Origin: SHVO01 sp050250575
Lineage (GTDB): Bacteria > Pseudomonadota > Alphaproteobacteria > Rhodospirillales > Rhodospirillaceae
NCBI GenBank assembly: GCA_050250575.1
Contig: JBFWOJ010000002.1
Span: 186,001-250,000, forward strand
DNA length: 64,000 nucleotides
Direction: 5' to 3'
Below, piece after piece: positions 53,193-60,591 of the stretch. The position numbers and the translations under genes are program-made. The notes under the pieces were generated by a model that searched no databases, had not been told where the DNA came from, and saw nothing but the letters and a program-made list of their open reading frames with translations. Each line of letters opens with the position of its first letter. Position 1 is the stretch's first letter.

Positions 53193-54377
53193 CTATTGGT
53201 GAGGAAGCGCCGCGGTCAGGCGCGCAAATCCTTTTGCCAGGTCGTCGATCAGGTCGGCCGGATCCTCGAGTCCGATATGGAGCCGCAAACCCGGCTCCGC
53301 CTCAGTCCACGGCACCGCGGTCCGGATGGTCTTCGGCGCGGACGGCGCGATCAGGCTTTCGAAGCCGCCCCAGGAATAGCCGAGGGAAAATATCTCCATG
53401 TTATCGACCATGGCGGCCACGGCGGCCGGCGATGTGCGGTGCAGCAGAACGCCCATCAATCCCGACGCCCCTTGGAAATCACGCTTCCATAGGGCGTGTC
53501 CGGGGTCTTCCGGCAGCGCGGGATAAAGCACGCGCTTCACCTCGGGCCGACCTTGGAGCCAACGGGCGACCATGAGGCCGTTTTGCTGATGGCGTGCGAG
53601 GCGCACCGCCAGGGTGCGCAGGCCGCGCGTGGTGAGATAGACGTCGTCCGGCCCCACGGCATAACCCAGCGCGAGAAGCGCGCGGCGCAGCCCGGGCAGC
53701 GCGTCAGCCGTGGCCGTTACCGCGCCGATCACGGCGTCGGAATGACCGCACAGATATTTGGTTCCGGCTTCAATGGTGATATCCGCCCCCAGGTCGAGCG
53801 GCCGGCACAACACCAGAGACGCCCATGTGTTGTCGACGGCCACTTTGGCTTTGCGGGCGTGGGCGACTTTGGCGATCGCCGGAATATCCTGAACCTCGAA
53901 GGTATGCGAGCCCGGCGACTCACAAAAAATGAGCCGCGTGTTGTCGCGCATCAGCGCTTCGATGCCCGACCCGATACAAGGGTCGTAATAGGTGGTCACG
54001 ACACCGAATTCCTTGAGCAAGCCATCGCTGAGCTTGCGCGTGGGCTCATAAGCCGAGTCCGACACCAGAATATGGTCGCCGGCTTTCACGCAGCCGAGGA
54101 TGGCCAATGCGCAGGCCGCGACGCCTGACGGCGTCAGGATGGTATCCGCGCCGCCGGCGAGTTCCGTGATCGCTTCTTCGAGCGTCCAATGGGTGGGCGT
54201 GCCGAGTCGGCCGTAGTACAGCGCCTTTTCACCCTTGAGTGCGCGCGGCTGGACGTCTTTCAGCTGCGCGATGGAATCGAACACCACCGTCGACGCGTGG
54301 TAGACCGGCGTGTTGACGATCCCAGCATTGCGCTTCTTGGAGTGGCCGGCGCGAATGACTTTGGTGTCTTTTTTCAT
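53193..54377 (-). CDS. metC: Cystathionine beta-lyase (trans-sulfuration PLP enzyme)
   Basis: This 394-residue Cys/Met-metabolism PLP enzyme begins DTKVIRAGHSKKRNAGIVNTPVYHASTV. It has YYGRLGTPTHWTLEEAI, TPSGVAACALAIL, VDNTWAS and the PLP lysine Lys207 in GTKYLCGHSD. The YGRxGTPT and late-Lys patterns match alphaproteobacterial MetC-type cystathionine beta-lyases, which release homocysteine, pyruvate and ammonia. Other gamma- or beta-elimination activities are possible. Its start faces the GH17 gene across only 31 bases. Confidence 0.92.
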   Translation of the reverse strand: MKKDTKVIRAGHSKKRNAGIVNTPVYHASTVVFDSIAQLKDVQPRALKGEKALYYGRLGTPTHWTLEEAITELAGGADTILTPSGVAACALAILGCVKAGDHILVSDSAYEPTRKLSDGLLKEFGVVTTYYDPCIGSGIEALMRDNTRLIFCESPGSHTFEVQDIPAIAKVAHARKAKVAVDNTWASLVLCRPLDLGADITIEAGTKYLCGHSDAVIGAVTATADALPGLRRALLALGYAVGPDDVYLTTRGLRTLAVRLARHQQNGLMVARWLQGRPEVKRVLYPALPEDPGHALWKRDFQGASGLMGVLLHRTSPAAVAAMVDNMEIFSLGYSWGGFESLIAPSAPKTIRTAVPWTEAEPGLRLHIGLEDPADLIDDLAKGFARLTAALPHQ

Positions 54378-54408
54378 GTCTGCGCTAGACTAGAAGAAAG
54401 AGGTCGGC

Positions 54409-55305
54409 ATGCGAAGACGCGAGTTCATGATTACGGCGGGCGCAAGTCTCGCACCGCTTGCTGCGGGGCGCGCCGCGGATCGGCGGCCGTTCATGAGCCT
54501 TTCCTACACGCCGTCAGGCATCGACCTGGAAGCCGAGCTGGCGCGCGGGATCGCCGAGACGCGCATTCGGCTCGATCTCGAGCACATCAAAAAGTTCACG
54601 GGTCACATCCGCACTTACACTCTGGACCGGGGCCTCGATCGCGTGCTGCCGATGGCCGAAGCTGCGGGACTCAAAGTTTCGGTAGGGCTCTGGCTCAGTC
54701 GCGACAAGACGAAGAATGACCTGGAATTCGGCCGCGCCCTGAAGATATTCCGAAGTCATGGCCGAATTATCGACCGCATCTACGTCGGCAATGAGACCTT
54801 GGTGCGCAAGGATCTGAGCGCGCCGGATCTGATCGGGTATCTGCGCCGCGTGCGTGTGTCCATTCCCGATCCGGCCGTGAAAATCGGCACCGGCGAAGCG
54901 TGGCACGAATGGCAAACAAACCCCGATGTGGTCGCGGCGTGCGATTTCATCGGTGCGCACCTTTACCCCTACTGGGACGGCGTGCCGATGGCCGAAGGCG
55001 TCGATTACGTCGCGCGCAAATACACGGAACTGAAGAATGTCTACCCGAACAAGACCGTTGTCATCGCCGAGACCGGCTGGCCGTCGGCAGGACCGACCAA
55101 GGGCGGAGCGGTGCCCTCGCCTGAGGCGCAGGAGCAATTCGTGCGCATGTTTCTGACGCGGGCGGCGCGCGAAAAGTACGACTACAGTTTCTTCGAGGCC
55201 TACGACCAGCCCTGGAAGGCGATGGATATCGAGGGCGCGGTCGGCGGCCATTGGGGACTGTTCGGCCGGAGACGGGAGCCGAAAATCCCCTTCGTAAAAA
55301 CCTAA
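54409..55305 (+). CDS. Glycoside hydrolase family 17-like protein (beta-1,3-glucanase type)
   Basis: This 298-residue protein begins MRRREFMITAGASLAPLAAG, a Tat-like or Sec signal. A TIM-barrel enzyme follows with RTYTLDRGLDRVLPMAEAAGLKV, the acid/base Glu129 in YVGNETL and the nucleophile Glu221 in VIAETGWPS. These are the two GH17 catalytic motifs of exo-beta-1,3-glucanases and of the bacterial glucan-modifying enzymes. It probably acts in the periplasm on a beta-glucan. It ends four bases inside the convergent HExxH gene and is divergent from metC. Confidence 0.85.
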   Translation: MRRREFMITAGASLAPLAAGRAADRRPFMSLSYTPSGIDLEAELARGIAETRIRLDLEHIKKFTGHIRTYTLDRGLDRVLPMAEAAGLKVSVGLWLSRDKTKNDLEFGRALKIFRSHGRIIDRIYVGNETLVRKDLSAPDLIGYLRRVRVSIPDPAVKIGTGEAWHEWQTNPDVVAACDFIGAHLYPYWDGVPMAEGVDYVARKYTELKNVYPNKTVVIAETGWPSAGPTKGGAVPSPEAQEQFVRMFLTRAAREKYDYSFFEAYDQPWKAMDIEGAVGGHWGLFGRRREPKIPFVKT

Positions 55306-55916
55306 CCGGGCTGGGTTGGGCGGCCATCGTCCCCGATAAGCCCACGCGTCTTCAGCGCGCGCAGACAGCGCGCGAAATGCGCGGGGGTCGACGGCCGGTC
55401 GTACAGTTCCAACCAATTCTGCTCCGCGAAAGCGAGTATCGCGGGCTCGCCATGCTCGACTTCCCACAGAATGCCGAGGAGCGAGGAGAGATTTTCCTCC
55501 TCCTCCTTGGTGGCTGCGTCGACACACAACGCTGCATTGGCTTCATCGATGCGGCCCGTCTCAGGACCCGCGCCGACGCCGAAGTCGGGCAGCGGACGGC
55601 GTTCCTTCGGGGCGATCTGCCAGTGCGCGATCTCGTGGAAGACAACGCTGGTTTCCGAGCGCGTGCGAATCACTTTTCCATCCCACGAAAACGCCGACGC
55701 CGGATCTTCATCGAGCGTAGGAATTCCAAACCGCGCCGCGAGCGCGATGGCTTTAACGCGGCCCTCGTTCAAGTCGGCACGCAGGTCGGGGCACAGTTCG
55801 CGCGTCGCGGCAATGCGCCGGAAAACGACGCGCGCGTAGCTGTCTTCGCCGAGGCCTCGATCGAAGGCTTCGAGAATCCGCGGCAATGCGTCAGCATCGA
55901 GGGGCGTGAGGATCAT
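55302..55916 (-). CDS. HExxH protein resembling elongation factor P hydroxylase (EpmC/YfcM)
   Basis: This 204-residue protein contains VVFHEIAHWQIAPKERRPLPDFG with HExxH at residues 94-98. The layout HEI(S/A)HW.IA...RR...DFG is very like that of EpmC (YfcM), which hydroxylates the modified lysine of EF-P in enterobacteria. A downstream DEANAALCVDAATKEEE acid cluster is also positioned similarly. A plain zinc metallopeptidase is the alternative. The ATG at 55916 follows the dCTP deaminase by 16 bases on the same strand. No efp, epmA or epmB gene is in the window, so the role is tentative. Confidence 0.55.
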   Translation of the reverse strand: MILTPLDADALPRILEAFDRGLGEDSYARVVFRRIAATRELCPDLRADLNEGRVKAIALAARFGIPTLDEDPASAFSWDGKVIRTRSETSVVFHEIAHWQIAPKERRPLPDFGVGAGPETGRIDEANAALCVDAATKEEEENLSSLLGILWEVEHGEPAILAFAEQNWLELYDRPSTPAHFARCLRALKTRGLIGDDGRPTQPG

Positions 55917-55932
55917 CGCAGGGCGCCAGCCG

Positions 55933-57102
55933 CTAGGCTGTAAAGGGCGAGAAGTGCTTGCTGAGGGCGAGGCCTTGATTTTGATAGTTCGAACCAAGGC
56001 CCGCGCCATACAGACGATCGGGCCTGTCCGCCATGCGCTCGTAGCGCATCCAGGCCACGATCTGCCCGTGCTCGAGCATGAACGGAATTTCGTGAGACCG
56101 TACTTCAAGGACAGCCCTACTCCCGGCCGCCTGCCCCTGCCAGCCGAATCCCGGATCAAAAAATCCGGCATAGTGGACACGGTACTCGCCCGACCTCGTG
56201 TAGTAAGGAACCATCTCGGCGGCGAAGTTCGGCGGCACGCCGACTTCTTCGGATGTCGCGAGGATATAGAATTCACCGGGATCGAGAATGAGCGCCGCTT
56301 CGCGGTGATAATAAATGCGCTCCCAAAAGTCGTGCGGATCCAAGGCGCCGACGGCGTCGATATCGATCTTGTCGGTGTGTTTCTTCGCGCGGTAACCGAT
56401 GACACTGCCGCGTCCGTTGCCTTTCAGGTCTATCGTTACCGGAACGAGGCCATCGTGGATCGGTTGGCGCTCACCGTTCGTGCGGACGAATTGGCCGCCT
56501 TCATACAGATGAGCGAGATCGCTCGGCGAGATCTTGGCCCCCTGACGATGGAAGCGAAGCTGATTCAGGCGGGAGCCTTCGCGAGCGACAATGCTGAAGG
56601 TGTGGGGTGCAACCTCGACGTATAGCGGCCCGTCATATCCGCCTCTGACTTCATCGAAGGCGGTGGCGAAGTCAGTGATGAGCCGCGTCAAAACATCGAC
56701 GCGCCCAGTGGAACTCTTCGGATTGGCGAAGCCGGTCATCGTCGAAGGTAGACGAACCCGCTCCTGCAACTCGACCACGTAGACGCAACCACGCTCGAGC
56801 ACGGCTCCCTCCCGGAGGTCGATGGGATAACCACCCATGTCACGGACCTTGTCGAGGACTGTCGCTGCCGCGCCCGGCAGGAAACTTGCCCGCACGCGAA
56901 ATGCCGTCTTGCCGAGCCTCAAGTCCAAACTCGAGGGCTGCAGCTGCGGCGCTTCGATGTCGCGCGCGGCTGTGATCTCGCCGGACCGAATCATCGCCAC
57001 GATGCTCTGGTAAGGCAGAACACCTGTCGCGGCGCCCTGCCCATTCTGGCTAAGTTCTGCGTTCATCGCGCCGGCGAGGCTGGCCATCTCTTGATTGTCC
57101 AT
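55933..57102 (-). CDS. dcd: dCTP deaminase (long alphaproteobacterial type)
   Basis: This 389-residue protein consists of tandem dUTPase-like units. The first contains LQPSSLDLRLGKTAFRVRASF and NPKSSTGRVDVLTR; the second contains HYAGFFDPGFGWQG with the catalytic Glu region AAEMVPYYTRSGEY. This double-length form is typical of Caulobacter and rhizobial 2'-deoxycytidine-5'-triphosphate deaminases. It makes dUTP from dCTP for dTMP synthesis. It is followed by the HExxH gene, so the two are probably cotranscribed. Confidence 0.93.
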   Translation of the reverse strand: MDNQEMASLAGAMNAELSQNGQGAATGVLPYQSIVAMIRSGEITAARDIEAPQLQPSSLDLRLGKTAFRVRASFLPGAAATVLDKVRDMGGYPIDLREGAVLERGCVYVVELQERVRLPSTMTGFANPKSSTGRVDVLTRLITDFATAFDEVRGGYDGPLYVEVAPHTFSIVAREGSRLNQLRFHRQGAKISPSDLAHLYEGGQFVRTNGERQPIHDGLVPVTIDLKGNGRGSVIGYRAKKHTDKIDIDAVGALDPHDFWERIYYHREAALILDPGEFYILATSEEVGVPPNFAAEMVPYYTRSGEYRVHYAGFFDPGFGWQGQAAGSRAVLEVRSHEIPFMLEHGQIVAWMRYERMADRPDRLYGAGLGSNYQNQGLALSKHFSPFTA

Positions 57103-57456
57103 TTATCCGAGTTCGTCTGGTCGGGCCGCGGTGCCGAGAGAAACTTGCCCGGCCGCGAGGCGCAAGAAACATCCCGCTGCCGGTGCCTTTGCGCCCGGCA
57201 GGCACACTATCCGATCCCACAGGCGCCGGATCGCGTTCCCCCACCAATCGCGATCTAAAGCAGAATGAAAGTGGCCGTTCAACGGATTAGAGTGCACAAC
57301 GGTTCCCAACTTTGCCCACTCTGTTCGCGCGCCATTCCGCGTTCAGGAACAATGCCCTGTTGGAGTTCTACACAACTTCCACAACCCGGTCCAAGCGCGC
57401 CGGTCGGCGGAATTCCTGCTGCAAGGACCGGCCAGGCCCCCAAGGAATCGCGGGCG
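57103..57456. other. Intergenic region upstream of dcd
   Basis: No gene is supported in these 354 bases; short frames lack family resemblance. On the minus strand TTGAAC (57077-57082 plus 200, i.e. 57277-57282) and TTTAGA (57254-57259) are 17 bases apart and could be a weak sigma-70 promoter for dcd, about 150 bases before its start. Confidence 0.3.
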
Positions 57457-58260
57457 CTATCCGGTCACTTCGATTTGCTCGGGATGCGTCAGGTCGATCG
57501 AAGGGCCGTTGAAATCGCGGATATAACCGCGCACGCGGACGGTACGTCCTTTGAGCTTCACCGCATCAAGCTTCGCCGCCGTGAAAAGCGAATTTGCGCC
57601 GGGCGGAATTGAGGCGGTGAAGTCCGTGCGGTAGTCGGCACCGAAATTGAGATATACGCGTCCGCGCACGCGCGCCGCATCGCTCACCACGCCCTCGACG
57701 ATCTGGAACGTGCCGATGTCGGCCTTCAGCACCGCGGGATCGGGCGAGCGCAACGCATAGTCGGGATGCGCCCATAGTCCGCGGCGTGCCGTGCGCGCCG
57801 TTGCCTCGGCGGCGTACAGCTCACCGGCAAAGAGCCGATTGTCAGGGAAGGTATAAACCCGCGCCCATCCTTCCCGCAGCATCGTCTGCTGGATCCACAC
57901 GCCGTCGTCGCGCACGAGATGGGCGAGAATGCGGCCGTTGCGGTCCTGGGCCGTTGTCGGCAAGCGCAACGTAATCGCGTGGTTCTCCAGTAACGCGCGC
58001 AAGGCGCCGCGGCTTTCGTCCGCCATCGGCCATGCAATCGGGTTGCGGCGTCCTTGCGGCAGCTTGGGCGCCTGAATTCCGACCAGGCGTATGTCGGTCG
58101 CGCCGTCCTTGAAGCGGATGGTATCGCCATCGTGAACCGCGCCGATGACGCCTTTACCGCCCATCGGCAGGGCGTCCGGAACGGCGGCGAACGCACGCGC
58201 CGGCAACACGGCGACCGCTGAGGCGGCGATGAAGCTGCGACGAGAAAGAACGAGGGTCAT
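57457..58260 (-). CDS. Secreted thermonuclease (SNase-like) family protein
   Basis: This 267-residue protein begins LSRRSFIAASAVAVLPARAFA, a Tat-type signal peptide with SRRSF. A staphylococcal-nuclease-like domain spans about 38-165 (VHDGDTIRFKDG, IRLVGIQAPKLP, QDRNGRILAHLVRDDG and LREGWARVY). The Asp and Arg residues expected for Ca2+-dependent cleavage are partly recognisable. The C-terminal 90 residues form an OB-fold-like extension (RVRGRVYLNFGADY). It would act in the periplasm or outside, perhaps on nucleic acids. It is separated from carD by a terminator. Confidence 0.87.
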   Translation of the reverse strand: MTLVLSRRSFIAASAVAVLPARAFAAVPDALPMGGKGVIGAVHDGDTIRFKDGATDIRLVGIQAPKLPQGRRNPIAWPMADESRGALRALLENHAITLRLPTTAQDRNGRILAHLVRDDGVWIQQTMLREGWARVYTFPDNRLFAGELYAAEATARTARRGLWAHPDYALRSPDPAVLKADIGTFQIVEGVVSDAARVRGRVYLNFGADYRTDFTASIPPGANSLFTAAKLDAVKLKGRTVRVRGYIRDFNGPSIDLTHPEQIEVTG

Positions 58261-58270
58261 GAAGCCATTC

Positions 58271-58304
58271 TAAAACAAAAACGGCCCCGCGTGAGCGGGG
58301 CCGT
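58271..58304 (-). terminator. Rho-independent terminator of carD
   Basis: A perfect 10-bp stem ACGGCCCCGC (58281-58290) pairs with GCGGGGCCGT (58295-58304) around a four-base loop. Read on the minus strand it is followed by TTTTTGTTTT. It lies 23 bases after the carD stop and before the nuclease start. Confidence 0.93.
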
Positions 58305-58327
58305 CTTCATCGGAGAATGCCTTAAGA

Positions 58328-58858
58328 TCAGGCGGCGTTCAGGAGCTTCTCGAGCTTCGCCGTGGCCGCTTCGGGCTTAATCTTCTCGACAGCGGCGACT
58401 TCATGGGCGAGCCGCTCGAGGGCCTGCTCATAAATCTGACGCTCGCTGTAGGATTGTTCGGGCTGGGAGGCGCCGCGATGCAGGTCGCGCACGACTTCCG
58501 CGATCGAAACTGGATCGCCGGAGTTGATCTTGGCTTCATATTCCTGGGCGCGGCGGCTCCACATGGCGCGCTTGACGCGGGCCCGGCCCTTGAGGGTCGT
58601 GAGCGCCGCTTCCATCACCTTGCGGGTCGAGAGTTTGCGGAGGCCGGAATTCTCGACCTTGCGCACCGGGACGCGCAGGGTCATGCGATCGCGTTCGAAG
58701 CTGATCACGAACAGCTCGACCTTCTGGCCGCCGATCAATTGGGATTCAATGCTGGTCACTTTGCCGACCCCGTGGGCCGGGTAAACGACGAAGTCGCCCG
58801 CCGAAAACGGCGCCACGAACTTTGGCTCTTTCGCACTCTTGGTTGCTGTCTTGGGCAT
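58328..58858 (-). CDS. carD: CarD/CdnL-family transcriptional regulator
   Basis: This 176-residue protein has an N-terminal RNA-polymerase-interacting (Tudor-like) domain, FSAGDFVVYPAHGVGKVTSIE, with VPVRKVENSGLRKLS. A helical C-terminal DNA-binding domain follows, with WSRRAQEYEAKINSGDPVSIAEVVRDLHRG. CarD/CdnL binds the polymerase beta subunit and stabilises open complexes, particularly at rRNA and housekeeping promoters. ATG 58858 is chosen for a standard N terminus and an upstream GGAGAA. A strong terminator ends the gene. Confidence 0.96.
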   Translation of the reverse strand: MPKTATKSAKEPKFVAPFSAGDFVVYPAHGVGKVTSIESQLIGGQKVELFVISFERDRMTLRVPVRKVENSGLRKLSTRKVMEAALTTLKGRARVKRAMWSRRAQEYEAKINSGDPVSIAEVVRDLHRGASQPEQSYSERQIYEQALERLAHEVAAVEKIKPEAATAKLEKLLNAA

Positions 58859-59197
58859 CTTGCGGTTTCTCCACACCAGGGGCCTGTTCTTATTTGGCGC
58901 TTCTCCCGGATCCCCATCGGCCGCCCTCATGCCATAGGGGCAGCTTCTCGTTGTCGGTCCGGGCCAAATCCCCCGCCGTTGGGACGTAGGGGTCGGAGCG
59001 CGTTCCCTCGCGATCAACGCAAGAACTCGCGGTTTATCAGAGGTTTACCGCTAGATCGTGATGTTGCACACGAGAGAAAAAATAATCCGCCGGTTCCCCG
59101 ACGGACTGGCAATTATATAGCAGAAAATGGGGTCAAAAAACAGACCTAAAGCTCCGCGCTCTCTGCAGAGCACGGCTGCACAGGCCGGGAAACAGCC
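58859..59197. other. Intergenic region between carD and fdxA
   Basis: No gene is supported. On the minus strand a perfect TATAAT (59112-59117) lies about 250 bases before carD and may be its -10 box. A TTGACC lies only 13 bases further upstream, so a standard -35 is not certain. A short GCTCT/AGAGC hairpin near 59158-59171 could end fdxA transcription but lacks an adjacent T run. Confidence 0.35.
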
Positions 59198-59533
59198 TTA
59201 GGCGTTGGTCCCAGGGTTGGGGCTAAGGTGCTGTTTCTTATCGGGTTTCCCCTTCCATTCGTCCGCGTCCGGAGGGGTTTCACCCTTGGCCGTTATATTC
59301 GGCCACTTATCGGCATATTCTTTATTGATATCAGACCATTCGGTCGCCGCCTCGTCCGAGTCGGGAACGATCGCTTCCGCGGGACACTCCGGCTCGCACA
59401 CGCCACAATCGATACATTCGTCCGGATGGATGACGAGCATGTTCTCGCCCTCGTAGAAGCAGTCCACCGGACAGACTTCCACGCAGTCCATGTATTTGCA
59501 CTTGATGCAATTTTCCGTGACGACATACGTCAT
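59198..59533 (-). CDS. fdxA: 7Fe ferredoxin FdxA
   Basis: This 111-residue protein begins TYVVTENCIKCKYMDCVEVCPVDC. It has Cys9, 12, 17, 21, 25 and, in CIDCGVCEPECP, Cys40, 43, 46 and 50, which fit one [3Fe-4S] and one [4Fe-4S] cluster as in Azotobacter FdxA. The C-terminal 45 residues are the usual acidic extension. It is a low-potential electron carrier and a plausible partner of KorAB. The ATG at 59533 was chosen because the family starts with MTYVVTE; the open frame upstream is divergent leader. Confidence 0.95.
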   Translation of the reverse strand: MTYVVTENCIKCKYMDCVEVCPVDCFYEGENMLVIHPDECIDCGVCEPECPAEAIVPDSDEAATEWSDINKEYADKWPNITAKGETPPDADEWKGKPDKKQHLSPNPGTNA

Positions 59534-59662
59534 TGAGCAACCCCCGCGTGCCGGAAGCCGGGCTCTACCGTCCGCGAAGCTCCCGAGGCAATGTCTGGTT
59601 TCTTCACGTACTTCGTTTCGCGCGGAGGCGTCAAGACATGCCAGCCGGGAGGACATTCAGCC

Positions 59663-60277
59663 ATGAGCGCAGTCAAGCAGATCCCGCCGGCAAGCGTACG
59701 CAATATGCCGCCGCTGCGTGACGTGCTCGTCCGCGTATTTGCGCCGGAGCGGATTGCGCGCGGTCTGGTGCTCGAGATCGCCTCTGGCTCGGGCTACCAC
59801 GCCAGCGCCTTTGCCGCCGCATTGCCGCATCTCGAGTGGCAACCCACCGATCCCGATGAAGGCGCCCGCGCAAGTATCGCCGCCTATGTCGCCGACGCCG
59901 GGTTGGCGAACCTGCGGCCGCCGCTGGCGCTTGATGTCTGTGACGACCGATGGCCCGTGCGGGCGGCGGAGGCGATGGTGTGCATCAATATGATCCATAT
60001 TTCGCCCTGGGCCGCCACCGTCGGCTTATTCGCGGGCGCAAAGCGGACGCTCAGGCGGGGCGGTACGCTTGTCACTTACGGGCCGTATGCCGTCGACGGC
60101 GATTTTCAGGCCGAAAGCAATATAGCGTTCGACCAGTCGCTGCGGGCGCGCAATCCGGCATGGGGCGTGCGCGATCTCAAAGACATCCTGCCGCTGGCCG
60201 AAGCCAACGGCCTCCTCCTTGCCGAACGCGTGCCGATGCCCGCCAACAACCACACACTCATTTTCACGCACAGCTAG
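59663..60277 (+). CDS. DUF938 family protein (SAM methyltransferase-like)
   Basis: This 204-residue protein contains VLEIASGSGYHASAFAAALP (the SAM-binding loop), LEWQPTDPDEGARASI, INMIHISPWAATVGLFAGAKRTL and LVTYGPYAVDGDF. These are the conserved blocks of DUF938, a class I methyltransferase-like family of unknown substrate. The ATG at 59663 has GGAGGA eight bases upstream and matches the family N terminus (PASVRNMPPLRDVL). It is divergent from fdxA and overlaps the S4 gene by four bases at the 3' end. Confidence 0.88.
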   Translation: MSAVKQIPPASVRNMPPLRDVLVRVFAPERIARGLVLEIASGSGYHASAFAAALPHLEWQPTDPDEGARASIAAYVADAGLANLRPPLALDVCDDRWPVRAAEAMVCINMIHISPWAATVGLFAGAKRTLRRGGTLVTYGPYAVDGDFQAESNIAFDQSLRARNPAWGVRDLKDILPLAEANGLLLAERVPMPANNHTLIFTHS

Positions 60278-60591
60278 CGCCGAGGATGGAGTGGCGCGCC
60301 GGCCTCCTCCCAGGACAATCGTTCCGCCGGCGCCGGTTCATCGTACAGCGTACGCGCCTCGCCCGGCGGTCCACGGCGCTCCCCGATGTCCCGTACGATC
60401 ACCGTTCGGCGCACCGGACCCAAGATGACCGCCAGGGTGTCACCTCGCTGCACGCCCGTGCTCGTTTTTTGAACTGCTACGCCGTTCACGCTGACCTGAC
60501 CGCGCTCGATCAGCTTTTGTACTTGTGCGCGCGTCTTGGCGAAGCGCGCATACCAAAGCCATTTGTCGAGGCGGAGCGACGAGCCACTCAC
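60274..60591 (-). CDS. S4-domain RNA-binding protein (HslR-like)
   Basis: This 105-residue protein begins SLRLDKWLWYARFAKTRAQVQKLIERGQVSVNG, a full S4 RNA-binding domain as in Hsp15/HslR, which binds stalled 50S-tRNA complexes. The start is the GTG at 60591, whose GTGA overlaps the helicase stop. It is therefore translationally coupled to the Suv3-like helicase, and an RNA-related joint function is likely. The last 40 residues are basic and proline-rich. Confidence 0.9.
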   Translation of the reverse strand: MSGSSLRLDKWLWYARFAKTRAQVQKLIERGQVSVNGVAVQKTSTGVQRGDTLAVILGPVRRTVIVRDIGERRGPPGEARTLYDEPAPAERLSWEEAGAPLHPRR

